Below the pieces are notes generated by a model. It ran no database searches. It had not been told where the DNA came from and saw only the letters and a list, made by a program, of their open reading frames with translations. From the NCBI RefSeq assembly GCF_037811135.1, contig NZ_CP149130.1, positions 2,848,501-2,912,500 of the forward strand: a DNA stretch of 64,000 bases, read 5' to 3'. Source of the stretch: Aeromonas rivipollensis. Lineage in GTDB: Bacteria > Pseudomonadota > Gammaproteobacteria > Enterobacterales > Aeromonadaceae. Positions 48,238-56,753 of this stretch are shown piece by piece (the stretch's first letter is position 1; each line of letters opens with the position of its first letter). Made by a program: the position numbers and the translations under genes.

Positions 48238-48903
48238 ATGCAACAGAAAAACGTCTTCATGGCCCGGGAAGGGAACGAGTGGTACGAGCGCAACAAGGCC
48301 GCCATCCTCGAGAAATCCCTGGCGAGTGACCCCATCTTCAAGGCGTTGGAATACCTGGGCAGCAAACCTGCCAGTATCCTGGAGATAGGCTGTGCCAACG
48401 GCTGGCGGCTGGCACAGCTGGCAGAGCACTACGGCGCCCGTTGCTATGGGGTGGATCCTTCGGCCAGCGCCATCCAGGATGGGCTCTCCCGCTATCCAGG
48501 GTTGCAGCTCACTGTGGGAACCGCCGACAGCCTGCCCGAAATAGAACCGGTCGATCTCATCATCTTCGGCTTCTGCCTCTATCTGTGCGATCCCCAAGAT
48601 CTGTTCAGGATTGCCGCCGGCAGTGATGCCCTGCTGGCCGACCGGGGCCTCATGACCATACTGGATTTCAATCCCCCGGCCGGCCACTATCGCAACGACT
48701 ATCAGCATCACGCCAATCTCTTCAGCTACAAGATGAATTACGGAGAGTTGTTTGGCTGGCACCCGGGCTACCATCGCCTGTTTGAACATGTGCAGCATCA
48801 CGATGGTGGCGCCGAACTTGAGCCGGATGCGCTGATCTCGGTGCAGATCCTGCGAAAGGATGCGAGGCTACTCGCGGCGCAGAATCCTTATCCCAAGGGA
48901 TAG
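48238..48903 (+). CDS. SAM-dependent methyltransferase of the pse cluster
   Basis: A 221-residue class I methyltransferase. SAM motif I is ILEIGCANGWRLAQL, with YGVDPSASAI as the following acidic strand and LADRGLMTILDFNPPAG as motif III. It starts directly after the pseI stop, so it is co-translated. Methylation of the pseudaminic acid derivative, or of the glycan on flagellin, is the natural inference, and similar genes accompany flagellin-glycan clusters in Shewanella. The acceptor is unproven. Last gene of the operon; a strong bidirectional terminator follows. Confidence 0.85.
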   Translation: MQQKNVFMAREGNEWYERNKAAILEKSLASDPIFKALEYLGSKPASILEIGCANGWRLAQLAEHYGARCYGVDPSASAIQDGLSRYPGLQLTVGTADSLPEIEPVDLIIFGFCLYLCDPQDLFRIAAGSDALLADRGLMTILDFNPPAGHYRNDYQHHANLFSYKMNYGELFGWHPGYHRLFEHVQHHDGGAELEPDALISVQILRKDARLLAAQNPYPKG

Positions 48904-48933
48904 AAAAACACCGGCCCAAGGGCCGGTGTTTTT
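48904..48933. terminator. Bidirectional terminator between the pse operon and maf
   Basis: A 12-14 bp stem (48904-48917 with 48920-48933) with A-run and T-run arms, between convergent operons. Confidence 0.95.
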
Positions 48934-48953
48934 ATTTGCTTAAACTTTTTCCT

Positions 48954-51041
48954 TTATTTTCTGAACAGCGCCATCACTTCGTTATCTATCATATCGACGC
49001 TGTCGAGTGCCCTCGGATACATGTCTCTGACTTTCGCCAAGAACTCCAACCAGAGTTCGATGGCCGGCTTCATCAGCACCAGTGTCTCCTCCTCCCCCTC
49101 GAAGGAGTAGAGAATGGAGCTCAGCAGGGTAAATACATAGTTCATCGAACCTATCATGGTTTGTGAAATATGCTGCTGGCGTGTGGCAGAAATCTGGGCA
49201 AGATAGCCAAAGTTGCGCAGCATCAGCTGATTTATCTCATTGCGAGACGTGAAATTCTGTTGCCATTCGGCCACCATCTTGTCGATGAACATATTGAAGA
49301 ATTCGACGTCAAGCAGCGAAGAGAAGTCTTGCTTGCACAAAGGGATCGGGGCACAGAGCGCCACTATCTCCCCCAGCAGGGCAGACTTGTCAACCGGCAT
49401 AGAGAGGCTTATCTCGGTAATTGGCAAGGCCCTCGCCTTCTCAATCCTGGCACCATCGCTGCAATTGAAGCAGCGAACATCTTGATGGGTTGCAAGCTCT
49501 TGCTCGATAACTCGCCGCGAGGTGTCAAACATGGCGTTGCTGATAATGGTGCCGCCAAAATTCCCTTCCCGTTGCCATAGGCTATCGCCATACATCATCT
49601 CCCCCAAGGCCCCGGCACTCTCCTCGTTGTTGTAGTAGGAGCTGAGCTTGGAATGATGGTGCCCCTTGTGTTTGTAGCCGTTATCCAGACCGAACAGATA
49701 CAGGTTTTTAAAACCAAGATGGATGGGGGCACTGACACCTATATTGCCCACCAGGGGGTTTACCCCACCGAGGGCCGCGATGGCGTTCAAGTGGGAAAAG
49801 TAATTATGGTATAGCCCGACACCAGGCTCACCCAACTTGAAGGCAAGCGCCGAACGGTTGAATAGCGAAGCGCAATCGGGGTGAATGACATCAGTACTCA
49901 GGAAGAGGACATCGCGCAGGTAATCAGGATCGTTCAGATTGACCAGGAAGTCATAGACTATCTTGGTCCGCTCAGTCTCAACGTGAATATCCGGCTTGAT
50001 GCCAACTTTGTGCAAGGCCGAAATGGCGCTGCCACATGAGATGATGATGGCCTTGTCTTTGTTTTTCTCGATGACAGAGATGGAATCATCCAGCGAAGGG
50101 CCATTGGCAATAATAAAGACAGGTGTCCGAGAATAATCAGGCGGGATCCGCCCCCCCTTTTTCAAAAAGGGCACAGAACGTTCGATATTATTGATGGTGT
50201 GAGACAGGGCGATCAGATTGTCATCGAAAAAGCCCCACCCCATGACCAGCAGATAATATTCCTGCTGCACCTTCTCTATCAGCTTTCTTATCTTCTCGTT
50301 CTGATAGCCCCACATGACGAAAGCGTTGGCGATCAGGAAAGAGCCACGGCTGTGAATGGCCGAAGCAAAATCCTTGACGATGGTTTCTTCATCCTGCCCC
50401 AGCAGAATGTGCAACCCCAGATTCTCCTGATGCAGATAAGTCAGCAATGGCGCCCAGTCGAAGCAGAACAGGGACGCGTAGAAGAGATCCAGGTCCGGCT
50501 CAAACAGGAAGAGAGTACCGATCTTGCACCTTTCATAAAGATAACCGAGGTGATACCCCAGACCCACCCCGAAGATCAGGGCGCTCGGCACCTCATGGGG
50601 CACCTGGCCCAGCCTCTCTTCCCGCGCTGAAATGTCGTCAAGATAGGCATTGAGCTTGTTGAGGTACTCGACATGCATGAAGCCGAGGGGGTTGGCCTCC
50701 TGGCTGAAGGAGAACCTGGATAATCCCCCCTTCTCCATGAACTCCTTAACCAGCGTCTCACAGATGAGATAAGGCTCGGCACCGTACACGGCGACATCAT
50801 CATCCAGCCATGCCAGATTGGGTTGACCGTTTTCACTGCAGAAGAACTTGAATGGACGAGCGGGCTGATAGTCCTCATACATGTCGGCGATATGGGGAAT
50901 ATATTGGCGAAACACCGCCATATTTTGTGCAAAGCGAAGGGGCAACGCCACCTTCATGGCAGCTTCCTGCTCTGCTTGCTGCTGAAGTCGCAGTGCATCC
51001 TGTTCCGCTTTTATCAGGGCTGCATCAATATTGCCTGGCAT
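48954..51041 (-). CDS. maf: Maf flagellin glycosyltransferase (DUF115 family)
   Basis: A 695-residue motility-associated factor. Maf proteins are required to transfer pseudaminic acid to flagellin Ser/Thr residues in Aeromonas and Campylobacter. A Gln/Glu-rich N-terminal helix leads into a Rossmann-like region (SALIFGVGLGYHLGYLYERC). The DUF115 core follows: VFIIANGPSLDDSISVIEKN and DKAIIISCGSAISALHKVGI, with PDIHVETE after it. The C-terminal third is helical. The start codon overlaps the stop of the upstream fliT-like gene by 1 bp (TGATG), so Maf is part of the flagellin operon. Donor specificity cannot be read from sequence, but the pse cluster next door is the obvious source. Confidence 0.92.
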   Translation of the reverse strand: MPGNIDAALIKAEQDALRLQQQAEQEAAMKVALPLRFAQNMAVFRQYIPHIADMYEDYQPARPFKFFCSENGQPNLAWLDDDVAVYGAEPYLICETLVKEFMEKGGLSRFSFSQEANPLGFMHVEYLNKLNAYLDDISAREERLGQVPHEVPSALIFGVGLGYHLGYLYERCKIGTLFLFEPDLDLFYASLFCFDWAPLLTYLHQENLGLHILLGQDEETIVKDFASAIHSRGSFLIANAFVMWGYQNEKIRKLIEKVQQEYYLLVMGWGFFDDNLIALSHTINNIERSVPFLKKGGRIPPDYSRTPVFIIANGPSLDDSISVIEKNKDKAIIISCGSAISALHKVGIKPDIHVETERTKIVYDFLVNLNDPDYLRDVLFLSTDVIHPDCASLFNRSALAFKLGEPGVGLYHNYFSHLNAIAALGGVNPLVGNIGVSAPIHLGFKNLYLFGLDNGYKHKGHHHSKLSSYYNNEESAGALGEMMYGDSLWQREGNFGGTIISNAMFDTSRRVIEQELATHQDVRCFNCSDGARIEKARALPITEISLSMPVDKSALLGEIVALCAPIPLCKQDFSSLLDVEFFNMFIDKMVAEWQQNFTSRNEINQLMLRNFGYLAQISATRQQHISQTMIGSMNYVFTLLSSILYSFEGEEETLVLMKPAIELWLEFLAKVRDMYPRALDSVDMIDNEVMALFRK

Positions 51042-51367
51042 CAGAACTCCTTGCTGTTTGCACGATACGCTTGCCCGGCCCTGCTGGCTTTCCCAACATG
51101 GGTCAGCTGTTCGAAAATGGCGTGATGATGGCTGGCTGCCAAGGCTTTCGTGCTCTCTTCTTGAATTGACAGTTCGCCAGCCAGGGCTGCAACAGCCTGT
51201 TGTTGCTCAGGGTCATCTTGCGCAAGCTGCACCAGACGATCTATCAACGCCAGCCGCTCATCCATGCAGAGCAGGGCCTCATCATATTGCTGCTGCTGCA
51301 ACAGTGCGTCCATCAAGCGGGTATTTTCCCGCAGTGCGTCATCGAGCTCGGTGAGAGTGGCTCTCAC
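51041..51367 (-). CDS. FliT-like flagellar chaperone
   Basis: A 108-residue all-helical protein (TELDDALRENTRLMDALLQQ, DERLALIDRLVQLAQDDPEQ). Size, composition and position between fliS and maf suggest a FliT/FlaI-type export chaperone for the cap protein FliD. Sequence identity to FliT is not obvious by eye. It overlaps fliS by 4 bp (ATGA) and maf by 1 bp. In Vibrio an equivalent small gene, flaI, lies between fliD and fliS. Confidence 0.7.
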   Translation of the reverse strand: MRATLTELDDALRENTRLMDALLQQQQYDEALLCMDERLALIDRLVQLAQDDPEQQQAVAALAGELSIQEESTKALAASHHHAIFEQLTHVGKASRAGQAYRANSKEF

Positions 51368-51786
51368 AGCTCACCCAGCTGCTGTCTCATCTGAAAACCT
51401 TGCTGTTTTTCAGCCTCGGGCAATTGATCCCAACCGGATTTGATGGTCAGCATCAGTCCCATGACCTCGTCGAGGGGGGCGATGTCCCGTGCCAGACTGG
51501 CATCCCAGATACGTTCATCCATATAGGCGTAAAGCCCATACAGGTCTTCTGCCATGGCGCCCTGACTCATATCCAGCGCATCCTGCAAACCATGCAGTAA
51601 TCCCTGCGCCTTGGAGATGGCAACCGATTTGGCCTCCATGTCCTGGCGTTCGATGGCGCCCTTGGCTTGTGCCAGGCGTTCCAGGCACCCCTGCATCATC
51701 AATTGAATGACACGGTGAGGATCCGCCGTGGCCAGATCGGCGGCGAGGTTGCCTGCTGTATAGGCTTTGATATTGCGCTTGTACAT
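51364..51786 (-). CDS. fliS: Flagellar secretion chaperone FliS (FlaJ)
   Basis: A 140-residue helical-bundle protein that binds the C-terminus of flagellin and prevents early polymerisation before type III export. Diagnostic segments are YTAGNLAADLATADPHRVIQ, LMMQGCLERLAQAKGAIERQ and AISKAQGLLHGLQDALDMSQ. No strong Shine-Dalgarno is visible. It lies 20 bp after fliD, in the operon flaG-fliD-fliS-(fliT-like)-maf. Confidence 0.95.
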   Translation of the reverse strand: MYKRNIKAYTAGNLAADLATADPHRVIQLMMQGCLERLAQAKGAIERQDMEAKSVAISKAQGLLHGLQDALDMSQGAMAEDLYGLYAYMDERIWDASLARDIAPLDEVMGLMLTIKSGWDQLPEAEKQQGFQMRQQLGEL

Positions 51787-51806
51787 ATTTCAATACTCTC
51801 GATCTA

Positions 51807-53201
51807 TCAAGATTTCTGATAATTCGTCTGCAGAGTGGACAATGCAGAGGCCGAGTTGTTCATCTTGACCAGCAAGGCATCCAGGCTGCCATATTGGGCA
51901 CGCAGTGAGGCTTCATATTTTGCCAATTGTGCACTGGCCGTTGCGGTTTTCTGGGTAAGAGCACGCAAGTCCGAGTTCAAGACATCTTCTCGTTGTGCCA
52001 GCATGCCACCGCTCTTGGTATATTCTTTCAAGCCGGTATTCAAGGTGCCCGCCAGGCCCTTCTCTCCACCAAACAGCGCCACAACCTGATCGAAGTTCTT
52101 GTCGACGGCTTCGCCAAACTTCGTCTTGTCGAGGGACAGCTTGCCCTTGTTGTCCATCTTGATACCGACCTCGAAGATGGTGGAGTAGGTACCGCTGTTC
52201 TGGGAAGGGCTGACCAGCAGATTGCTCATGAATGATTCGATGGCTCTTGTGGTTGAGTCACCGGCCAGAGCACCGCCATCGTCCTGCTTCACACCACCCA
52301 CGAAGGTGTTGCGTTTGCCCAGGGAATTCATCTTGTCTTGCAGGGTGTTGTAACCATCCACGAACTGCTGGACAAGCTCCTGGATAGAGGTCTTGTCGGT
52401 CGTGATATCGACCTTGTTTGCCTTGAGCCCCCCCGTACTGTCTTTATCCGACACCCGCAGCACCGTCACCTTGAGGTCCTGGATAGAGTCATCAAAGGTA
52501 TTGGTGTCGCTCTTGAGTACGTTGCCATCAACAGAAATCTCTGCACTGCTGGCAGCCCGAGTCTGGTTCATGACACCGCCCCCCGACTCGAAGATGGCGA
52601 GCTCCGCGGTATCCCCGGTGATGTTCAGGTCCTTGCCATCGCCCGAGATGCCGGAATCGATCACCAGCTTGGCCTTGCCATCCGCCGTGTTGACTATGTT
52701 GGCGCTGAGGCCGAAGTTGTCGCCATTGCTGTTGATGCTCTTGCGAATGTCTTGCAGGGTATCGCCCGCTTTCACATCCACCTTGAATGTCTTGTCGCCA
52801 GCCTTGAAGGTCAGTTGCCCATCCTGGGTGACCAGAGAGGTGGTGGAACTATCGAAAATGCCTTCCTGACGACTCGTTTCCGCCAACTTATTGACGATGA
52901 TGTTGTATTGCCCATTGGAGGCGCCAGACTTGCTCTCCACCTTCAATATGGGGTCGTCTTTGCTCTGGGTGATGTTGATGGCGCGTTTGTTGAAAGCACC
53001 GGGGGCACTCAGCTTGTCGAGGATGTCGGTGAAGGCAGAGATGGAGGATTTCAGCTGACCTATGCCAGACAAGGTGATCTGGGTGCTGTTTTGTTTGGTG
53101 ACGATCGGTTGTTGCAACTGGGCTTTTTTCGCTGCCACACTCGCCGAGATCACACTTTCAAGATCGAGCCCGGATCCCGCCCCCGCAGAGGTAATTGCCA
53201 T
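51807..53201 (-). CDS. fliD: Flagellar filament cap protein FliD (FlaH)
   Basis: A 464-residue filament cap protein (hook-associated protein 2) that assists flagellin folding at the tip. The N-terminus MAITSAGAGSGLDLESVISA and the segment FNKRAINITQSKDDPILKVE fit FliD_N. SKDSTGGLKANKVDITTDKT and VQQFVDGYNTLQDKMNSLG fit FliD_C. The C-terminal coiled coil (AQREDVLNSDLRALTQKTAT) follows. Shine-Dalgarno AGGAGG is 4 nt upstream of the ATG at 53201. Spaced 31 bp after flaG. Confidence 0.96.
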   Translation of the reverse strand: MAITSAGAGSGLDLESVISASVAAKKAQLQQPIVTKQNSTQITLSGIGQLKSSISAFTDILDKLSAPGAFNKRAINITQSKDDPILKVESKSGASNGQYNIIVNKLAETSRQEGIFDSSTTSLVTQDGQLTFKAGDKTFKVDVKAGDTLQDIRKSINSNGDNFGLSANIVNTADGKAKLVIDSGISGDGKDLNITGDTAELAIFESGGGVMNQTRAASSAEISVDGNVLKSDTNTFDDSIQDLKVTVLRVSDKDSTGGLKANKVDITTDKTSIQELVQQFVDGYNTLQDKMNSLGKRNTFVGGVKQDDGGALAGDSTTRAIESFMSNLLVSPSQNSGTYSTIFEVGIKMDNKGKLSLDKTKFGEAVDKNFDQVVALFGGEKGLAGTLNTGLKEYTKSGGMLAQREDVLNSDLRALTQKTATASAQLAKYEASLRAQYGSLDALLVKMNNSASALSTLQTNYQKS

Positions 53202-53232
53202 ACATCCTCCTGTCTATCGACTTTAAATTGGG

Positions 53233-53682
53233 TCACACCTGACCATCGAACAGCAGCCCGGAGAGACCGGAGCTATTGCCATTCGTCTGATCCATGGATT
53301 GCAACCTTTTGCTTATCAAGAGCATTTCCTCGCTCGGGATCTGACGGATAACCTGCTTGGTCTCCGCATCTATCACCTTGATCACCGGCTGGTCAAATTC
53401 GGGGACCAGACTGAAATTGATGGTCCATCCCTTCAACTTGCTCAAATTGTCCAATCTTTCTTGCAATTCTTGGGCCTGTTTTTCCATGTAGGCCTTGTCC
53501 ATACGCGGCTCTGACACCTTGGCCTGTGCCTGTGGCGTCTTGGCTGTCGGCTCGACACTTGTCTGTTCGGCCAGTTCCTCTCCGCTGGATGTGGATGGAG
53601 AAACAGCCATGGCGGCCTGGGGGCCGCCATGTTGAGTCAGCGTCGAAGTAACAGAAGGCATGGCTATCGATTCATTGGCCAT
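53233..53682 (-). CDS. flaG: FlaG family flagellar protein
   Basis: A 149-residue protein. The first ~60 residues are Ser/Thr/Gln-rich and probably disordered. The FlaG domain follows with LNSL-like helix LDNLSKLKGWTINFSLVPEF and the signature KVIDAETKQVIRQIPSEEML. FlaG proteins influence filament length in several polar flagellates. Shine-Dalgarno AAGGAG lies 6 nt before the ATG. It begins 36 bp after the last flagellin, so it is probably co-transcribed from flagellin promoters or read-through. Confidence 0.93.
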   Translation of the reverse strand: MANESIAMPSVTSTLTQHGGPQAAMAVSPSTSSGEELAEQTSVEPTAKTPQAQAKVSEPRMDKAYMEKQAQELQERLDNLSKLKGWTINFSLVPEFDQPVIKVIDAETKQVIRQIPSEEMLLISKRLQSMDQTNGNSSGLSGLLFDGQV

Positions 53683-53718
53683 CTGCTGCTCCTTATGTCA
53701 ATTGACGGTTGAACCGAC

Positions 53719-54630
53719 TTAACCCAGCAGCGACAGAGCCGACTGCGGACGCTGGTTGGCCTGGGCCAGTATGCTGGACGCGGCCTGCTGCAGAATGTTC
53801 TGCTTGGTCATGTTGGCGGTTTCGGTCGCAAAGTCCGCATCACGGATACGGGAGCGCGCGGCGCTGACGTTCTCGGAGATATTGGCCTGGTTGCGAATGG
53901 TCGAATCCAGACGGTTTTGCACCGCACCCAGTTCGGCACGCTTGCTATCCACCACACCCAACATTGCATCTGCCGCGGCCAATACTTCTTGAGCCTTACT
54001 CTGAGTGCTAATACTGATCCCACCCGCAGCGCCGCTACCGAAAATGTTTGTTATAGCGACCGTGGTCACTGCACTGGCAGCATTCAATACGGAAATGGTT
54101 GTTCCCGCCGCCGCCGCAATACCAGAGATACTGAAACCGGCAGACTGATTCAAACTGAAACCGATAGTCTGGTTGGCGTCAGCCCCCACTTGGAAAGAAC
54201 CGGTGTAAGTACCGTCTAAAAGCTTGGTACCAGCGAAGGTGGTATCGGTAGAGATACGGTTGATTTCAGACCCCAGCTGATCCACTTCCTTCTGCAGGGC
54301 TTCGCGATCCTTGTCTGAGTTGGAACCGTTGGCAGATTGCTGGGCCAGGGTACGCATACGCTGCAGCATGCCGGTCACTTCATCCATCGCCCCTTCCGCG
54401 GTCTGCGCCAGGGAGATGCCGTCGTTGGCGTTGCGGTTGCCCTGATCCAGGCCATTGACCTGGGAGGTCAGACGGTTGGAGATCTGAAGGCCCGCCGCAT
54501 CGTCCTTGGCACTGTTGATACGCAGACCGGATGCCAGGCGGGTGTATGAGGTATCCAACGACTTGGTGGTGTTCATCAAGTTACGCTGGGCGTTCAATGA
54601 TGAAGTGTTGGTATTGATAAACATGGCCAT
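53719..54630 (-). CDS. Polar flagellin, copy nearest flaG
   Basis: A 303-residue flagellin forming the filament. The conserved N-terminal D0/D1 is [20 protein letters not shown] and [20 protein letters not shown]. The C-terminal D1/D0 includes [20 protein letters not shown] and [20 protein letters not shown]. The short central region (~165-215) is Ala/Thr/Ser-rich with many possible O-glycosylation sites, fitting the adjacent pse/maf genes. The ATG at 54630 follows AGGAG with 9 nt spacing; upstream in-frame codons belong to the leader. N- and C-termini are almost identical to the next flagellin. In Aeromonas these are called flaA/flaB; which name applies cannot be decided. Confidence 0.95.
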   Translation of the reverse strand: MAMFINTNTSSLNAQRNLMNTTKSLDTSYTRLASGLRINSAKDDAAGLQISNRLTSQVNGLDQGNRNANDGISLAQTAEGAMDEVTGMLQRMRTLAQQSANGSNSDKDREALQKEVDQLGSEINRISTDTTFAGTKLLDGTYTGSFQVGADANQTIGFSLNQSAGFSISGIAAAAGTTISVLNAASAVTTVAITNIFGSGAAGGISISTQSKAQEVLAAADAMLGVVDSKRAELGAVQNRLDSTIRNQANISENVSAARSRIRDADFATETANMTKQNILQQAASSILAQANQRPQSALSLLG

Positions 54631-54695
54631 AAAAGATTTCTCCTGATGAACAAGAAACTGCGGGCTCTGTTTGCATCTATGCAGCCAGGATCCCA

Positions 54696-54767
54696 CCGTT
54701 CAGATGGACAGATTGAACGGTCTGTACCATCTGGCGGGTCCCTTGTTTGAACGGACACAGGACCCGC
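54696..54767 (-). promoter_or_regulatory. Flagellin-1 leader with alternative hairpins
   Basis: On the minus strand, hairpin H1 pairs GCGGGTCC (54767-54760) with GGACCCGC (54741-54734). Hairpin H2 pairs CAGATGG/CCATCTG (54733-54727 with 54707-54701) and ACAGA/TCTGT (54725-54721 with 54712-54708). CCGTTCA occurs twice (54754-54748 in the H1 loop and 54720-54714 in the H2 loop) and can pair with TGAACGG (54702-54696), which would break H2. It lies between the sigma-28 promoter and the ATG. Confidence 0.7.
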
Positions 54768-54818
54768 AGTTGCGCAAATGCTGGATTTCCGAACACCCCA
54801 CAATTTGCTTCATCCTTT

Positions 54819-54845
54819 GTAGCGGCAGCCCCATCGGAAGCTTTA
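54819..54845 (-). promoter_or_regulatory. Sigma-28 (FliA) promoter of flagellin 1
   Basis: Minus strand: TAAAGCTT (54845-54838), 11-bp spacer, GCCGCTAC (54826-54819). The FliA consensus is TAAAGTTT-N11-GCCGATAA. A predicted start near 54812 gives a leader of about 182 nt. Confidence 0.85.
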
Positions 54846-55035
54846 GGACATTTATTGCCGCTCTCATCAACAAAGAGGCAAATGCCTTCCGCTCAGAGGC
54901 TGATGGCTGTTAATCAGGCTATGGGTCGCTCCCGTCCAGAGCAGGCGGCTCCTGTTCATACTGAACTCAGTCAAGAAAGTTCAACTGGCATAGTTTATGC
55001 TGGATAATTCTCGTCGCCACTTTTCTGGCGCCAAT

Positions 55036-55058
55036 AAAAAGGCCGACAAAAGTCGGCC
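55036..55058 (-). terminator. Terminator of flagellin 2
   Basis: A 7-bp stem GGCCGAC/GTCGGCC (55041-55047 with 55052-55058), loop of four A, followed on the minus strand by TTTTT. It lies about 190 nt after the flagellin-2 stop, so a long 3' untranslated region is transcribed. Confidence 0.85.
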
Positions 55059-55244
55059 ATTGAAGAGTTTATGCTCAGGAGAACCGCTTCGAGAGTGGCA
55101 GAGTGAACGACTGCACAACACTCGAGGAGATGCACCAACAAGATAATCTCTCTTTCGATAGGACAAGGCGTAAATCCGAACACCCCATTGTTCCATCTTT
55201 TCTTACCAGGGCGGCCTGAACAACCGCCCTGTTCTTTTTGCTGA

Positions 55245-56144
55245 TTAGCCCAGCAGTGACAGGGCAGACTGCGGACGCTGGTTGGCCTGGGCCAGTATGC
55301 TGGAAGCAGCCTGTTGCAGGATGTTCTGCTTGGTCATGTTGGCGGTTTCGGTGGCGAAGTCCGCATCGCGAATACGGGAGCGGGCGGCACTGACGTTTTC
55401 CGAGATATTGGACTGGTTGCGAATGGTCGAATCCAGTCGGTTCTGCACCGCACCCAGCTCGGCACGTTTGCCATCGACTATTCCCAACATGGAATCAACT
55501 GCGGCCAGGACATTTTGCGCATTAGTCTGAGTACTGATACTGATGCCACCTGCACTACCGCTCAAGAAGATGGTGCTTACGGCAAGGGTACCGCCACTCG
55601 CTGCCGTCACAGTTGTGTTCGCCGCGGCAGAAATACCGGAAATGCTAAATCCCCCCGCCTGGGAAAGGCTGAAGCTGATGGTCTGGTTGGCATCCGCCCC
55701 GACCTGGAAGCTGCCGTTGTAATTACCATCCAGCAACTTGGTACCAGCGAAGGTGGTATCGGTAGAGATACGGTTGATTTCAGACCCCAGCTGATCCACT
55801 TCCTTCTGCAGGGCTTCGCGATCCTTGGCGGAGTTGGAGCCGTTGGCAGATTGCTGTGCCAGGGTACGCATACGCTGCAGCATGCCGGTCACTTCATCCA
55901 TCGCCCCTTCTGCGGTCTGCGCCAGGGAGATGCCGTCGTTGGCGTTGCGGTTGCCCTGATCCAGGCCGTTGACCTGGGAGGTCAGACGGTTGGAGATCTG
56001 CAGGCCCGCCGCATCGTCCTTGGCGCTGTTGATACGCAGACCGGATGCCAGGCGGGTGTATGAGGTATCCAACGACTTGGTGGTGTTCATCAAGTTACGC
56101 TGGGCGTTCAATGATGAAGTGTTGGTATTGATAAACATGGCCAT
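55245..56144 (-). CDS. Polar flagellin, middle copy
   Basis: A 299-residue flagellin. The first ~145 residues are the same as in the copy nearest flaG except for single changes such as SNSAKDRE for SNSDKDRE. The C-terminal ~95 residues are also nearly the same. The central segment (~150-205) differs: SISGISAAANTTVTAASGGT in place of that copy's [12 protein letters not shown] stretch. This pattern of conserved ends and a variable middle suggests recent duplication with gene conversion. The ATG at 56144 has AGGAG 9 nt upstream. It has its own sigma-28 promoter and a leader nearly identical to that of flagellin 1. Confidence 0.95.
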   Translation of the reverse strand: MAMFINTNTSSLNAQRNLMNTTKSLDTSYTRLASGLRINSAKDDAAGLQISNRLTSQVNGLDQGNRNANDGISLAQTAEGAMDEVTGMLQRMRTLAQQSANGSNSAKDREALQKEVDQLGSEINRISTDTTFAGTKLLDGNYNGSFQVGADANQTISFSLSQAGGFSISGISAAANTTVTAASGGTLAVSTIFLSGSAGGISISTQTNAQNVLAAVDSMLGIVDGKRAELGAVQNRLDSTIRNQSNISENVSAARSRIRDADFATETANMTKQNILQQAASSILAQANQRPQSALSLLG

Positions 56145-56332
56145 AAAAGATTTCTCCTGATGAACAAGAAACTGCGGGCTCTGTTTGCATCTATGCAGCC
56201 AGGGTCCCACCGTTCAGATGGACAGATTGAACGGTCTGTACCATCTGGCGGGTCCCCTGTTTGAACGGACACAGGACCCGCAGTTGCGCAAATGTTGGTT
56301 TTCCGAACACCCCTCGATTTGCTTCACTCTCT

Positions 56333-56359
56333 GTAACGGCAGTCCCATCAGAAGCTTTA
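56333..56359 (-). promoter_or_regulatory. Sigma-28 (FliA) promoter of flagellin 2
   Basis: Minus strand: TAAAGCTT (56359-56352), 11-bp spacer, GCCGTTAC (56340-56333). Predicted leader of about 182 nt. Confidence 0.85.
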
Positions 56360-56533
56360 AGCAATTTATTCAACCTCCCCACGCAAAAAACTGGCAACAG
56401 CGCTGTTCCAGGCGACATGGCCGCATAGCCTGGCCCTCACGAGACACTCCGGCGCCACTCATGCATGTCTGCGCAATAGAAATTGGCATGTTTTATGCTG
56501 GAGTTTATGTGTCGCCAGTTTATCGGCGCCCAT

Positions 56534-56556
56534 AAAAAAGGCCGACAATGTCGGCC
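56534..56556 (-). terminator. Terminator of flagellin 3
   Basis: A 7-bp stem GGCCGAC/GTCGGCC (56540-56546 with 56550-56556) followed on the minus strand by TTTTTT, about 200 nt after the flagellin-3 stop. Confidence 0.85.
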
Positions 56557-56753
56557 AAAGAAGAGCTTACGCTCAGGAGAACAACCTCGAGGATGACAGA
56601 GTGAACGATCTGCGCAACACTCGAGGGGTAATACCAATAAGAGAAACTCTCTTTCGATAGGACAAGGCGTAAATCCGAACACCCCATTGTTCCATCTTGC
56701 TTACCAGGGCGGCCTGAACAACCGCCCTTTTCTTTTTCTTGCAGTCAGTCAGC

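Larger units (their letters stand above)
54631..55244 (-). other. Flagellin intergenic region 1: leader, sigma-28 promoter, 3' region of flagellin 2
   Basis: 614 bp without a gene. From right to left on the minus strand: a stop-proximal hairpin (55230-55224 with 55214-55208), a conserved roughly 150-bp block, the flagellin-2 terminator (55058-55036), a diverged segment (~54860-55030), a sigma-28 promoter and a roughly 180-nt leader. The leader and the 3' block recur in flagellin intergenic region 2. Small minus-strand frames inside the block are not supported by ribosome-binding sites. Confidence 0.8.
56145..56753 (-). other. Flagellin intergenic region 2: leader, sigma-28 promoter, 3' region of flagellin 3
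   Basis: 609 bp without a gene, laid out like region 1. A stop-proximal hairpin (56728-56722 with 56712-56706), a conserved block that contains ATGGAACAATGGGGTGTTCG, a CCTCGAG/CTCGAGG long-range stem (near 56625 and 56589), a terminator, a diverged segment, a sigma-28 promoter and the leader. The alternative hairpins of the leader are preserved at 56210-56281. Confidence 0.8.

Noticed and set aside
54981-55196. Minus-strand frame in flagellin intergenic region 1 (and the related 56437-56682)
   Set aside because: The two related regions are best read in different frames with indels, so DNA or RNA rather than protein is conserved.
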